Of a DNA stretch of 64,000 nucleotides, positions 26,338 to 38,558 are shown in pieces. Below the pieces are notes generated by a model that made no database searches, had not been told where the DNA came from, and saw nothing but the letters and a program-made list of their open reading frames with translations. Positions within the stretch are counted from its first letter, which is position 1, and every line of letters starts with the position of its first letter. This DNA comes from Haloarchaeobius amylolyticus. Its GTDB lineage: Archaea; Halobacteriota; Halobacteria; Halobacteriales; Natrialbaceae. Made by a program: the position numbers and the translations under genes. The stretch covers positions 2,334,486 to 2,398,485 of the forward strand of contig NZ_JANHDH010000001.1 of the NCBI RefSeq assembly GCF_026616195.1, given 5' to 3'.

Positions 26338-27840
26338 ATGAAACTGCCAGCGACACAGGCCGCGGTCCTCGAGGCCGCGAGCGCGACCGACGCCAGGTCG
26401 GTCGCCGCACTGGCCGACGACGTGGGCGCAAAGCCCGAGTCGGTCGTGGGCGCGGCCTTCGACCTGGAGGAACAGGGCCTCCTCGCCATCGAGGAGCGAA
26501 CAACCGAGCACGTCGAACTCACCGACGAAGGTGAACGCTACGTCGACGAGGGCCTCCCCGAGGTCCGACTCTACGAGGCGGCCGTCGACGCGGGCGCCAC
26601 CGACGAACCGGTGTCGATGGGGCAGGTCATCGGGGCCTCCGGCCTCGGCGACCTCGTCGACATCGCCCTCGCGAACTACGCCCGCAAGGGCTACGGCGAG
26701 ATCGACAGCGGCGAGATCGCCGCGAACGCCGGGCCGGACCCCGAGGCCGACGAGGAGGCACTGGCGCTGGCCGCCCTCCACGGCGGCGAGACCGTGACCG
26801 ACACCGACGTCCTCGACCAGCTCGACCGCCGCGGGCTCGTCGAGCGCGTCGAACAGACCGAGCGCCTCGTCACCCTCACCGACGAGGGTGTCACCGCCAT
26901 GATGGAGGGCATCGAGGTGGCCGAGTCCGTCGGCCAGCTCACCCCCGAGCTGCTGACGAGCGGCGAGTGGCAGGACGTCGAGTTCGCCGAGTACAACGTC
27001 GAGGCCGACGCCGAGACGCTCTACGGCGGCAAGAAGCACATCCTGCGCCAGACCGCCGACCGCGTGAAGGACGTGCTCGTGGGCATGGGCTTCCAGGAGA
27101 TGGAGGGCCCGCACGCCGACGCGGAGTTCTGGATCAACGACTGCCTCTTCATGCCCCAGGACCACCCTGCCCGGACGCACTGGGACCAGTTCGCGCTGGA
27201 CGTCCCGCCGATGCAGGACCTCCCCGAAGACCTCGTCGACCGGGTCGAGGACGCCCACCGGAACGGCGTCGGGGAAGACGGCGACGGTTACCACTCGCCG
27301 TGGACCGAGGAGGTCGCCCGGGGCGTGGACCTCCGCGGCCACACCACCTCGCTGTCGATGCGGTACCTCTCCGGCGAGGCCGTCGGCGACCTCGAACCGC
27401 CCCAGCGGTACTTCTCGGTCGAGAAGGTGTACCGCAACGACACGCTCGACGCGACCCACCTGCTGGAGTTCTTCCAGATCGAGGGCTGGGTGATGGCCGA
27501 GGACCTCTCGGTGCGCGACCTCATGGGCACCTTCACCGAGTTCTACGAGCAGTTCGGCATCACCGACCTGCAGTTCAAGCCCCACTACAACCCGTACACG
27601 GAGCCGAGCTTCGAGCTGTTCGGCGAACATCCGCGCACGGGCGAACTCGTCGAGATCGGCAACTCGGGCATCTTCCGCGAGGAGGTGCTCCGGCCGCTCG
27701 GCGTCGAGTGCGACGTGATGGCGTGGGGGCTGGCCCTCGAACGTCTGCTGATGCTGACGCACGGGTTCGAAGACATCCGGGACGTCCACGGGACGCTGTG
27801 TGACCTGGACTTCCTGCGGAACGCCGAGGTGATCCGATAA
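26338..27840 (+). CDS. pheS: Phenylalanyl-tRNA synthetase, alpha subunit
   Basis: Catalytic subunit of the alpha2beta2 class II enzyme (500 aa, archaeal type). The N-terminal winged-helix repeats (about 1-230) begin MKLPATQAAVLEAAS. The class II core holds motif 2 (YFSVEKVYRNDTLDATH followed by EFFQIEGW) and motif 3 (GLALERLLML). It overlaps pheT by one base (TAATG at 27838-27842), so the two subunits are translationally coupled. A separate Phe-rich ORF sits upstream. Confidence 0.95.
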   Translation: MKLPATQAAVLEAASATDARSVAALADDVGAKPESVVGAAFDLEEQGLLAIEERTTEHVELTDEGERYVDEGLPEVRLYEAAVDAGATDEPVSMGQVIGASGLGDLVDIALANYARKGYGEIDSGEIAANAGPDPEADEEALALAALHGGETVTDTDVLDQLDRRGLVERVEQTERLVTLTDEGVTAMMEGIEVAESVGQLTPELLTSGEWQDVEFAEYNVEADAETLYGGKKHILRQTADRVKDVLVGMGFQEMEGPHADAEFWINDCLFMPQDHPARTHWDQFALDVPPMQDLPEDLVDRVEDAHRNGVGEDGDGYHSPWTEEVARGVDLRGHTTSLSMRYLSGEAVGDLEPPQRYFSVEKVYRNDTLDATHLLEFFQIEGWVMAEDLSVRDLMGTFTEFYEQFGITDLQFKPHYNPYTEPSFELFGEHPRTGELVEIGNSGIFREEVLRPLGVECDVMAWGLALERLLMLTHGFEDIRDVHGTLCDLDFLRNAEVIR

Positions 27841-29603
27841 TGCCAGTCGTAGACGTCGACCCCGACGAGTTGCGGAGCCTGACCGGTCACGACGAGAAGT
27901 CCGACGAGGAACTCAAAGAGGACATGTTCGCGCTCGGCCTCGAGTACGAGGGCGAGACCGAGGACGGCGAGTTCCAGCTGGAGTTCGCCCCGGACCGCCT
28001 CGACCGCCTCTCGGTCGAGGGCGTCGCCCGGTCGCTGCGCTACCAGTACGGCGACGACCGCGGCGTGTACGTCCCGAAGACGAACGACCCGGACTGGACC
28101 ATCGAGGTCGACGAGTCCGTGCCCGACGAGCGCCCCTACGTCACGGGCGCGGTCGTCCGCGGCGTGAACCTCGGCGAGGACGCGCTCGACTCGCTCATCC
28201 AGTTGCAGGAGAAGTTGCACGCGACGATGGGCAGAAAGCGCGCGAAGGGTGCCATCGGCATCCACGACCTGACGATGCTGAAAGGTGCCAGCGTCGACGA
28301 CGAGGGCGGCAACAGCATCCAGTACGTCGGCGTCGAACCCGACGAGGACCGCTTCGTCCCGCTCGATGCCGACACCGAGATGACGCCCGCCGAGGTCCTG
28401 ACCGACCACCCGACCGGCGAGAAGTACGCCGACATCGTCGGCGAGTACGAGCGTTACCCGGCTATCTACGACGACATCGGGCTGTTCTCGTTCCCGCCGG
28501 TCATCAACGGTCGCCGGACCGAGGTCTCCACGGACAGTCGGGACCTGTTCGTCGAGATGACGGGGACCGACCAGTGGACCATCGACAAGATGCTGAACAT
28601 CGTCTGCTACGCGCTCGACGCCCGCGGCGCGACCATCGAGGAGGTCACCGTGGACTACCCCGACAAGGACGTCTACGCCGCGGAGAACGTCGAACTGGTC
28701 GCGCCCGACGTGGACCTCGTCCGGCCGAACTTCGACACCAGCGACAAGACGGTCCGGCACACCCGCATCGAGTCGCTGCTCGGCATCGACCTCGACCCCG
28801 ACGAGGTCGTCGACCTGCTCGAACGTGCCGGCCTCGACGCGGTCCGCGAGGAGAACGAGGACGGCGACCTCGTCTACGAGGTCGACGTACCGCCGTACCG
28901 CGTCGACGTGCTCCACCCGCTCGACATCGTGGACGACGTGGGCCGCGCCTACGGGTTCAACGAACTGGAGCCGACGTACCCCGAGGTCGGGACAGTCGGT
29001 GGCCGCCACGACCGCACCGGGCTGGAGGACGCGGTCCGCGACCAGCTCGTCGGGCTCGGCTTCGAGGACATGCTCAACTTCCACATGATCGACGAGGCCG
29101 AGAACTACGAGCGCATGCGCCTCGACCCCGACGAGGACGACTGCCTCGGGGCCGCCCAGCCCGTGACCATCACGGAGCCCTACAGCGAGGACTACACCAT
29201 GGTCCGGTCGTGGGCGCTCCCGTCGCTGCTGATGGTGCTCGAGAACAACACCCACCGGTCGTACCCGCAGGACATCGCCGAGGTCGGCTTCGCCGCCCAC
29301 TACGACGAGGCCGAGGACACCTACGTCGCGGAGCGCCGGACGGTCGCCGGCGCGCTCGCCCGCCACGACGCCTCCTACGAGGACGCGAAGGCCCGCCTGC
29401 AGGCACTCGCGCGCAACTTCGAGGCAGAGCTGACGACCCCGCCGACGACCCACCCGACGTTCATCGACGGTCGGACCGCCGAGGTCCGCATCGACGGCGA
29501 GGTCGCCGGCATCGTCGGTGAGGTCCACCCGGCCGTGCTCGTCGAGCACGACCTGGAGGTTCCTGTCACCGCGTTCGAGTTCGAGCTGGACGCGCTGCAG
29601 TAG
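27840..29603 (+). CDS. pheT: Phenylalanyl-tRNA synthetase, beta subunit
   Basis: Beta subunit of 587 aa, archaeal/eukaryal length. It begins with the B1 domain (DPDELRSLTG). A B3/B4-type editing region spans roughly 100-270 (LHATMGRKRAKGAIGIHD), and the B5 region has PPYRVDVLHPLDIVDDVGRAYGFNEL. The C-terminal catalytic-like domain contains VTITEPYSEDYTMVRSWALPSLL. Its ATG shares the A of the pheS TAA stop. The pyrD gene follows in convergent orientation after 24 bp. Confidence 0.95.
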   Translation: MPVVDVDPDELRSLTGHDEKSDEELKEDMFALGLEYEGETEDGEFQLEFAPDRLDRLSVEGVARSLRYQYGDDRGVYVPKTNDPDWTIEVDESVPDERPYVTGAVVRGVNLGEDALDSLIQLQEKLHATMGRKRAKGAIGIHDLTMLKGASVDDEGGNSIQYVGVEPDEDRFVPLDADTEMTPAEVLTDHPTGEKYADIVGEYERYPAIYDDIGLFSFPPVINGRRTEVSTDSRDLFVEMTGTDQWTIDKMLNIVCYALDARGATIEEVTVDYPDKDVYAAENVELVAPDVDLVRPNFDTSDKTVRHTRIESLLGIDLDPDEVVDLLERAGLDAVREENEDGDLVYEVDVPPYRVDVLHPLDIVDDVGRAYGFNELEPTYPEVGTVGGRHDRTGLEDAVRDQLVGLGFEDMLNFHMIDEAENYERMRLDPDEDDCLGAAQPVTITEPYSEDYTMVRSWALPSLLMVLENNTHRSYPQDIAEVGFAAHYDEAEDTYVAERRTVAGALARHDASYEDAKARLQALARNFEAELTTPPTTHPTFIDGRTAEVRIDGEVAGIVGEVHPAVLVEHDLEVPVTAFEFELDALQ

Positions 29604-29627
29604 AACAGTCGATTCCCTTCTCGCGTT

Positions 29628-30689
29628 TCAGTCGTCGAGGTCCGCCCCGACCGCCGCCTCGACGGAATCGAAGCCGTCGCGCTCCAGCAGGTCGAGCAGG
29701 CCCCGATTGATGTCACGTGCGAGGGAGGGGCCCTCGTAGACGAGGCCGGTGTAGAGCTGGACGAGCGAGGCACCGGCGCGGATCTTCGCGTAGGCGCCTT
29801 CTGCGTCCGAGACGCCACCGACGCCGACGACGGGGACGTCGACGCGCTCGGCGACGAAGCGGACCATCTCGGTCGCGCGGTCCTCGATGGGGGCACCCGA
29901 GAGCCCGCCGGACTGGGCCGCGTTGGGGCTCCGGAGGGAGTCCGGCCGTTCCGTGGTGGTGTTGGTCGCGACGACGCCGTCGAGGTCGAGGTCGGTCACG
30001 ATGTCGAGGGCGTCCTCGACCGCCGGCTCGGGGAGGTCGGGCGAGAGCTTGACGAGCAGGGGCGACGCGCCGGCGTCTTTCACCGCACCGAGGATGGCCT
30101 CCATCTGGTCGCGGTTCTGGAGGTCGCGCATGCCTTCGGAGTTCGGACAGGAGACGTTCACGACGAAGAAGTCGCCGCCGTCGGCGACCTGCTCGTAGGT
30201 GTAGCGGTAGTCCCCGGGGGCGTCCTCGGACGGCGTCGACTCCGAGAGCGCGATATTGACGCCGACGGGGATGTCGGGGCGGTCGAGGGCGCGAAGTCGC
30301 TGACCGACGCGGTCGGCGCCCTGGTTGTTCAGCCCCATGCGGTTGACGATGGCACGGTCCTCGCGCAGGCGGAACATCCGCGGGCGCGGGTTGCCCGGCT
30401 GTGGTTCGGCGGTGACGCCACCGACCTCGACGTGGCCGAACCCGAGGGCGGCGACGGTCCGGGGGACCTCCGCGTTCTTGTCGAACCCGGCGGCGACGCC
30501 GACCGGGGAGGGGAACTCCTGGTCGAGTACGTCGACGTGCAGGCGGTCGTCCGCCACGCGATACCGGTTCGCCAGCGCGCTCTCGACCGGCGTCCCTTGC
30601 ACCGCCGACAGCATCCCGTGGACCGCACCGTGCGCTGTCTCGGCGGGCAGCGCGAACAGCAACGGCCTGACGGCATCGTAGAGCGTCAT
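29628..30689 (-). CDS. pyrD: Dihydroorotate dehydrogenase (quinone type, class 2)
   Basis: Oxidises dihydroorotate to orotate in pyrimidine synthesis, with electrons going to the membrane quinone pool (353 aa). The N-terminal helical extension (about 1-45), which contacts the membrane in class 2 enzymes, is present. The FMN barrel shows VAAGFDKNAEVP, NRMGLNNQGAD, FFVVNVSCPNSEGMRDLQ (with the catalytic Ser-type region of class 2), VKLSPDLPE, and VVGVGGVSDAEGAYAKIRAGASLVQLYTGLVYEGP. A minus-strand CTTTTACGG box near 30714-30722 lies about 30 bp upstream. Confidence 0.93.
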   Translation of the reverse strand: MTLYDAVRPLLFALPAETAHGAVHGMLSAVQGTPVESALANRYRVADDRLHVDVLDQEFPSPVGVAAGFDKNAEVPRTVAALGFGHVEVGGVTAEPQPGNPRPRMFRLREDRAIVNRMGLNNQGADRVGQRLRALDRPDIPVGVNIALSESTPSEDAPGDYRYTYEQVADGGDFFVVNVSCPNSEGMRDLQNRDQMEAILGAVKDAGASPLLVKLSPDLPEPAVEDALDIVTDLDLDGVVATNTTTERPDSLRSPNAAQSGGLSGAPIEDRATEMVRFVAERVDVPVVGVGGVSDAEGAYAKIRAGASLVQLYTGLVYEGPSLARDINRGLLDLLERDGFDSVEAAVGADLDD

Positions 30690-30755
30690 CTACGCATCAG
30701 GGGGAGACGAACCCGTAAAAGCGTCCCGAAGCACCGGTGACCGATGGTACGACGG

Positions 30756-30953
30756 TTAGAACTCGTGTTCGACCTCGTCCTGGTCTGCTTTCTGGATGAT
30801 GATCTTGTCCTCCCGCACGCGTACGAAGACCTCGTCACCGATCTCCATGCCGGCGACTGCGAGTTCGTCCTCGTGGAGGTTGATGTGCACGTTGTGGTAT
30901 TCCCCGTTCTCGTCTTTGGCACCACTCGGGCTCAACTTCTTTTTCCGTACCAT
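30756..30953 (-). CDS. Small AbrB/SpoVT-like swapped-hairpin protein
   Basis: A 65-aa protein with a basic N-terminus (MVRKKKLSPSG) followed by NVHINLHEDELAVAGMEIGDEVFVRVREDKIIIQKA. That pattern (strand, LHEDEL turn, AGMEIGDEV, strand) is the AbrB-like swapped-hairpin DNA-binding fold. It may be a small transcriptional regulator. A minus-strand CACTTAAGTA element (30988-30997) lies about 40 bp upstream. It is divergent from the MC1 gene, so the 240-bp gap holds two promoters. Confidence 0.75.
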   Translation of the reverse strand: MVRKKKLSPSGAKDENGEYHNVHINLHEDELAVAGMEIGDEVFVRVREDKIIIQKADQDEVEHEF

Positions 30954-31150
30954 CGCGGTAGTCTATCTCGTGTGTTCGCCACAGGACATACTTAAGTGTT
31001 TTCTACGGCTGAACACAGGCCGACACATCACGCGCACAGAATGTTTCACGCGCGAAATCCACCCCAAAATCGGGAATCACGAGACGGAGTGGACCTCCAT
31101 TTTGGGGCCCGTATATAAACACATCGTCGCCGTCGCCCGTTTTCGGGGGA

Positions 31151-31161
31151 TATCTTTATCA
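31151..31161 (+). promoter_or_regulatory. TATA region of the MC1 gene
   Basis: TATCTTTATCA lies about 26 bp ahead of the first in-frame ATG (31183) and 40 bp ahead of the second (31198). A GGAGGG sequence (31185-31190) lies 7-8 nt before the second ATG and resembles a Shine-Dalgarno site. Confidence 0.6.
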
Positions 31162-31197
31162 TGGGGCGTGTGTTGCTGTGACATGGAGGGAAAAATC

Positions 31198-31503
31198 ATG
31201 GTACGTGAAGATGGTAAGCGAAACTTCGCTCTCCGCGAAGCGAACGGTGAGACGAGTGTCTTCTCTGGCAACACGCCACGGCAGGCAGCACTGAAGGCTG
31301 CACGTCGGCTCGACCCGGCACCGAGCGAGGACGACGCAGACCGCATCGAACTCCGACTTCGGGAGAAAGGCACCGACAAAGTCCACATCTACGAGGGCTG
31401 GGCGTGGCGCGAGACCGCACCCGACGACAAACCCGACTGGATGCCGAGTGAGATCACCGAGGCGAACGTCTCGAAGAAGGGGATCGAACACCTCGACGAG
31501 TGA
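31198..31503 (+). CDS. hmc: MC1-family chromatin protein
   Basis: A 101-aa, DNA-bending, non-histone chromosomal protein. The family pattern is clear: RNFALREANGE, SVFSGNTPRQAALKAARRLDP, IELRLREKGTDKVHIYEGWAW. Haloarchaeal versions are more acidic than the methanogen protein, as here in the C-terminal DDKPDWMPSEITEANV. Two in-frame ATGs compete. The one at 31198 is chosen because GGAGGG stands at Shine-Dalgarno distance. The one at 31183 would suit a leaderless transcript and add five residues (MEGKI). Confidence 0.9.
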   Translation: MVREDGKRNFALREANGETSVFSGNTPRQAALKAARRLDPAPSEDDADRIELRLREKGTDKVHIYEGWAWRETAPDDKPDWMPSEITEANVSKKGIEHLDE

Positions 31504-32248
31504 CGGGGCGCCCGCGCGAGGACGCGCGAATCAACAATCGTTTTTACCCGGACATCGCACGCAGAGGTACGCGGCTCACACCCGACCAGACCCGACGCGA
31601 CACGCGAGGGATGACCGGTCGGCCTCCATCCGCGTAACATCGTCCTGCACCCACGAGCTGTCGCTGTGTCGACCGGCCCGGCCGTCTGTGACACCGTTGT
31701 CACGTCAATGTATTCCCACAGGAGCGCCAGTTCGACGGGGTTAAATGTGCCACTCCCATCTGTCTGAATGTGAACGACGTGGCGCCTCGCGCCACTCCCT
31801 CCGGCCGCGACCCGGCACGGAGGCAGGCACGTCTCCAGTGTCCGGACATCGGGCGTCGTCCCGTCGAGTGACCCTCGACGTCGGGTGCGTTTCGATGTCC
31901 TTATATCGTCGAGGACGCTGGAGTACGAACGCAAACGCACAACGTGATTCGGGACGCGTTGAATCCGTGTCCCAATCTCGGACCGCTGTCCGTCGGGGTC
32001 GCCCCGGCGGACGCAGGCAGACTTCGAAGGGTTTAATACCTGTCTCGGGGTATGTTTAGGTCCGAAAGGAAATGAGGATTCCACCCCTGCGGTCCGCCGT
32101 ATACGATGGAATCTGATGTTAGCCTTGGTAGTTCGGTGACGCCTGATCGGCCACGCCGATTCGGTTCACCGAACATGGACCACGCAATGTGAGGATACAC
32201 CATTTCGATGGTGTACCCGCCACGCCCCCCGAGCATCCGCTCGGGAGC
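31504..32248 (+). promoter_or_regulatory. rRNA operon 1 promoter and leader region
   Basis: This 745-bp stretch has no gene. At least three TATA elements precede operon 1, each preceded by a TTCGA/TTCG element and mostly a G-run: TTAAATG at 31741 (after GTTCGACGGGG), TTATATCG at 31901 (after TTCGATGTCC) and TTTAATA at 32032 (after TTCGAAGGG). A fourth possible T-rich site is near 31553. The last matches the single clear promoter of operon 2 (GGGTTTAATACCTG versus GGGTTAAATACTTG). The leader from about 32073 (GAGGATTCC...GGAATC hairpin) is shared in part with operon 2. Confidence 0.75.
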
Positions 32249-33720
<1,472 letters not shown>

Positions 33721-33812
33721 ACAGACCGGGACCAGGCACCACGCCTGGCCCACTATCGACTCGTCCGACGTCGTCCGTCCGGGCGCTTTAGAACCACCAA
33801 GGCTCGGAACCT

Positions 33813-33873
33813 GAACCTCATGCTGGAACGCCCTGATATCAGAGGCGTCTGGGTTCGACTCCCAGGGAGGTTC
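33813..33873 (+). ncRNA. D-arm-less tRNA-like element in the 16S-23S spacer, operon 1
   Basis: A canonical T-arm (CTGGG-TTCGACT-CCCAG) is followed by one unpaired G and then GAGGTTC, which pairs fully with GAACCTC at 33813-33819. Between them an ACGCC/GGCGT stem has an 11-nt loop. There is no room for a D-arm and no 7-nt anticodon loop, so it is not a functional tRNA by eye. The spacer position is where most haloarchaea carry tRNA-Ala(UGC), which I could not find. It may be a relic or a processing signal. Identical in operon 2. Confidence 0.5.
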
Positions 33874-34017
33874 GTACCTTCAGGGTGAAATCAAATCGCT
33901 CCCCTTAAGTGTGGGACGACGAAACGATTTCATCCTGAAAGAAAACCGATGCACCATCCCGTGCAAGCGAGGGTGGGAAGGGTCGAACGTATGCCCGGCG
34001 ACTACCGGGGTGCGTGA

Positions 34018-34075
34018 TGAAACCGTGTGTAAACGCAATCCAGACGTCCACTGGACCTTTCACCAGGTAACAGTG
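34018..34075 (+). other. 5' half of the 23S processing stem (bulge-helix-bulge), operon 1
   Basis: TGAAACC (34018-34024) and GTGTGTAAACGCAATCCAG (34025-34043) pair perfectly with CTGGATTGCGTTTACACAC (37054-37072) and GGTTTCA (37074-37080), apart from one unpaired base. A second helix, TGGACCTTTCACCA with TGGTGAGAGGTCCA, follows toward the mature rRNA. This is the expected pre-23S stem cut by the splicing endonuclease, whose gene (endA) is in this window. The same stem is at 60756-60813 in operon 2. Confidence 0.8.
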
Positions 34076-34090
34076 AACGTCCCACTCAGC

Positions 34091-37000
<2,910 letters not shown>

Positions 37001-37086
37001 TCATACCGCATACTGGGATCGATCACCGTTCTGGTGAGAGGTCCAGGCGTTAACTGGATTGCGTTTACACACTGGTTTCAAGACCA

Positions 37087-37128
37087 CCGATATTGGATCA
37101 TGGTCGCGGTTCGATTCCGCGAATCGGC
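37087..37128 (+). ncRNA. tRNA-like element upstream of 5S, operon 1
   Basis: A perfect T-arm CGCGG-TTCGATT-CCGCG (37105-37121) is stacked on CCGAT/ATCGG (37087-37091 with 37123-37127). The element ends 2 nt before the mature 5S. In Haloferax volcanii the 5S 5' end is matured by tRNase Z at a tRNA-like element in this position, and this sequence fits that model. Confidence 0.7.
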
Positions 37129-37129
37129 G

Positions 37130-37251
37130 TTAAGGCGGCCAGAGCGGTGAGGTTACACCCGTACCCATCCCGAACACGGAAGTTAAGCTCACCTGCGTTT
37201 GGGCGAGTACTGGAGTGCGCGAGCCTCTGGGAAAACCCATTCGCCGCCTCC
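37130..37251 (+). rRNA. rrfA: 5S ribosomal RNA, operon 1
   Basis: 122 nt, TTAAGGCGGCC to CGCCGCCTCC, with the closing helix between the two ends, the conserved CCCGTACCCATCCCGAACACGG loop region (split here as CCCGTACCCAT and CCCGAACACGG) and GAGTACTGGAGTGCGCGAGCC. Confidence 0.96.
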
Positions 37252-37262
37252 ATTCATACTAC

Positions 37263-37300
37263 AAGCCACACACCCGTCGTGGGTGTGTGGCTTTCTTCAT
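37263..37300 (+). terminator. rRNA operon 1 terminator hairpin
   Basis: A perfect 13-bp stem AAGCCACACACCC / GGGTGTGTGGCTT with a GTCGT loop is followed directly by TTCTTCATTTAT. It begins 11 bp after the 5S gene. A hairpin with a T-rich tail is unusually bacterial-looking for an archaeal terminator. The window ends before the same position in operon 2. Confidence 0.8.
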
Positions 37301-37372
37301 TTATCGTCCGGGAGTGCCGACAGTGTGCTCCGGGCAGCGACCGCGCCCATAGTGGCAACACCGGCCAGTTCG

Positions 37373-38110
37373 TCACTCGAAGTCGGCGAGGACCGTCGCC
37401 CCGTGTTCAGCAGCCCCGAAGGGGTCGGCCGGGTCGTCGTGTTCGTAGATCGCCCACTCGATCTCGTGCTCGCGGACAGCCCGGGCACAGGCGTCGACGT
37501 CGAGGAGTCCGTCCCCGACATTCGTGGGCTCGCCCGTCTCGGGAGCCACGTCGAAGACGTGCACGAGCGGTATCTGTTCGTGGTACGCCTCGAGCAACGC
37601 GACCGGGTCGTACCCGGCGGCGGTGACCCAGCCGAGGTCGACCTCGAACCGGAGTGGGTCGTCGGCCGCCTCCAGGAGCTGGACGAACGCGGGCGCTCCG
37701 TCGACGGTGACGAACTCGTGGTCGTGGTTGTGGTAGCACAGCCGGATGCCGTGGTCGCGACAACGCTCGGCGAGCGCGACCAGCTCGGTCGCGGTGTCCT
37801 CGATGGCACCCCGGGACGCGAAGTGGGCGTCGTCGAGGTACGGGACGACCAGGGTGTCGCATCCGAGGTCACGATAGAACCCGACGGTCGCTTCGAGGTC
37901 TGCGGTCAGGGTCTCGAACCCGACGTGTGCGGCGACGGTCTCCAGCCCGGTTTCCTCGAGTGCAGCCGCGACGGCGTCGGGGTCGGCGTCGCCGACCCGT
38001 GTCGCGAACTCCACGCCGTCGAAGCCCAGCTCCCCAGCGCGGCGGACGACGGTCTCGAGGGGCTGGTCGACGCGGCGGAGCGAGTACAACTGGACGGCAG
38101 GGCGTGCCAT
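37373..38110 (-). CDS. Sugar phosphate isomerase/epimerase-like TIM-barrel protein
   Basis: A 245-aa protein of the xylose-isomerase-like/AP-endonuclease-2 barrel superfamily. MARPAVQLYSLRR opens the barrel. Metal ligands are plausible in GFDGVEFA, YHNHDHEF (His cluster), FEVDLGWV and VHVFDVAP, with the terminal EIEWAIYEHDD. Such proteins often isomerise or epimerise sugars or inositol derivatives; the substrate is unknown. It is the first gene after rRNA operon 1, facing it convergently, with the rRNA terminator between. Confidence 0.87.
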   Translation of the reverse strand: MARPAVQLYSLRRVDQPLETVVRRAGELGFDGVEFATRVGDADPDAVAAALEETGLETVAAHVGFETLTADLEATVGFYRDLGCDTLVVPYLDDAHFASRGAIEDTATELVALAERCRDHGIRLCYHNHDHEFVTVDGAPAFVQLLEAADDPLRFEVDLGWVTAAGYDPVALLEAYHEQIPLVHVFDVAPETGEPTNVGDGLLDVDACARAVREHEIEWAIYEHDDPADPFGAAEHGATVLADFE

Positions 38111-38168
38111 GCCCGAGGTACCGGTCGCCCGTCTGAAAGCAGTGGGGGTGGCGGCGATTCCGCGGTGG

Positions 38169-38558
38169 CTACTCGTCGAAACGCATCCCGTAGCCCCAGT
38201 CCTCCAGCTGTCCCTCGACCTCGTCGAGGTGCTGGAGCCCGACGGCCACGAGTGCTTCCCGGAGGTCGGTCAGGGAGACGTTGTCATCGAACCGCGTCTC
38301 GAGGTCCTCGAGAGCGTCGCGTTCGGCGTCCTTCGTCGCCGGCTGCAGAAACAGCGGCACGCGGTCGCGGCCGTCCTGGACGCTGTCGCGGCGGAACTTG
38401 TACGGGATGGACATCGAGTTCTGGCTCGTCCTGGCTCCACCGCTCGCGGCTGGGTTCCCGTCCGAAGGAGTGGCCTCGTCGCTCTCCTCCCGGGTGTTCG
38501 TCTCTGCTGTGTCGTCGGCGAAGGGGTCCTCGCCCGCACCTTTCTTCATCCCCGTCAT
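38169..38558 (-). CDS. Small ParA-associated protein (possible partition partner)
   Basis: A 129-aa protein with a disordered acidic N-terminal half (MTGMKKGAGEDPFADD...), then a compact C-terminal half: SMSIPYKFRRDSVQDGRDRVPLFLQP and a helical LREALVAVGLQHLDEVEGQLEDWG. Its ATG overlaps the parA stop as ATGA, so it is translated with parA. In ParA systems the second gene usually encodes the adaptor or DNA-binding partner, and this protein is a candidate. It shows no HTH by eye. The C-terminal half could be the ParA-contacting or DNA-binding part. Confidence 0.7.
   Translation of the reverse strand: MTGMKKGAGEDPFADDTAETNTREESDEATPSDGNPAASGGARTSQNSMSIPYKFRRDSVQDGRDRVPLFLQPATKDAERDALEDLETRFDDNVSLTDLREALVAVGLQHLDEVEGQLEDWGYGMRFDE

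Noticed and set aside
33792..33873. Functional tRNA gene in the 16S-23S spacer
   Set aside because: Attempts to fold it with a 7-nt anticodon loop and a D-arm fail; extending the acceptor to AACCACC gives a central mismatch.
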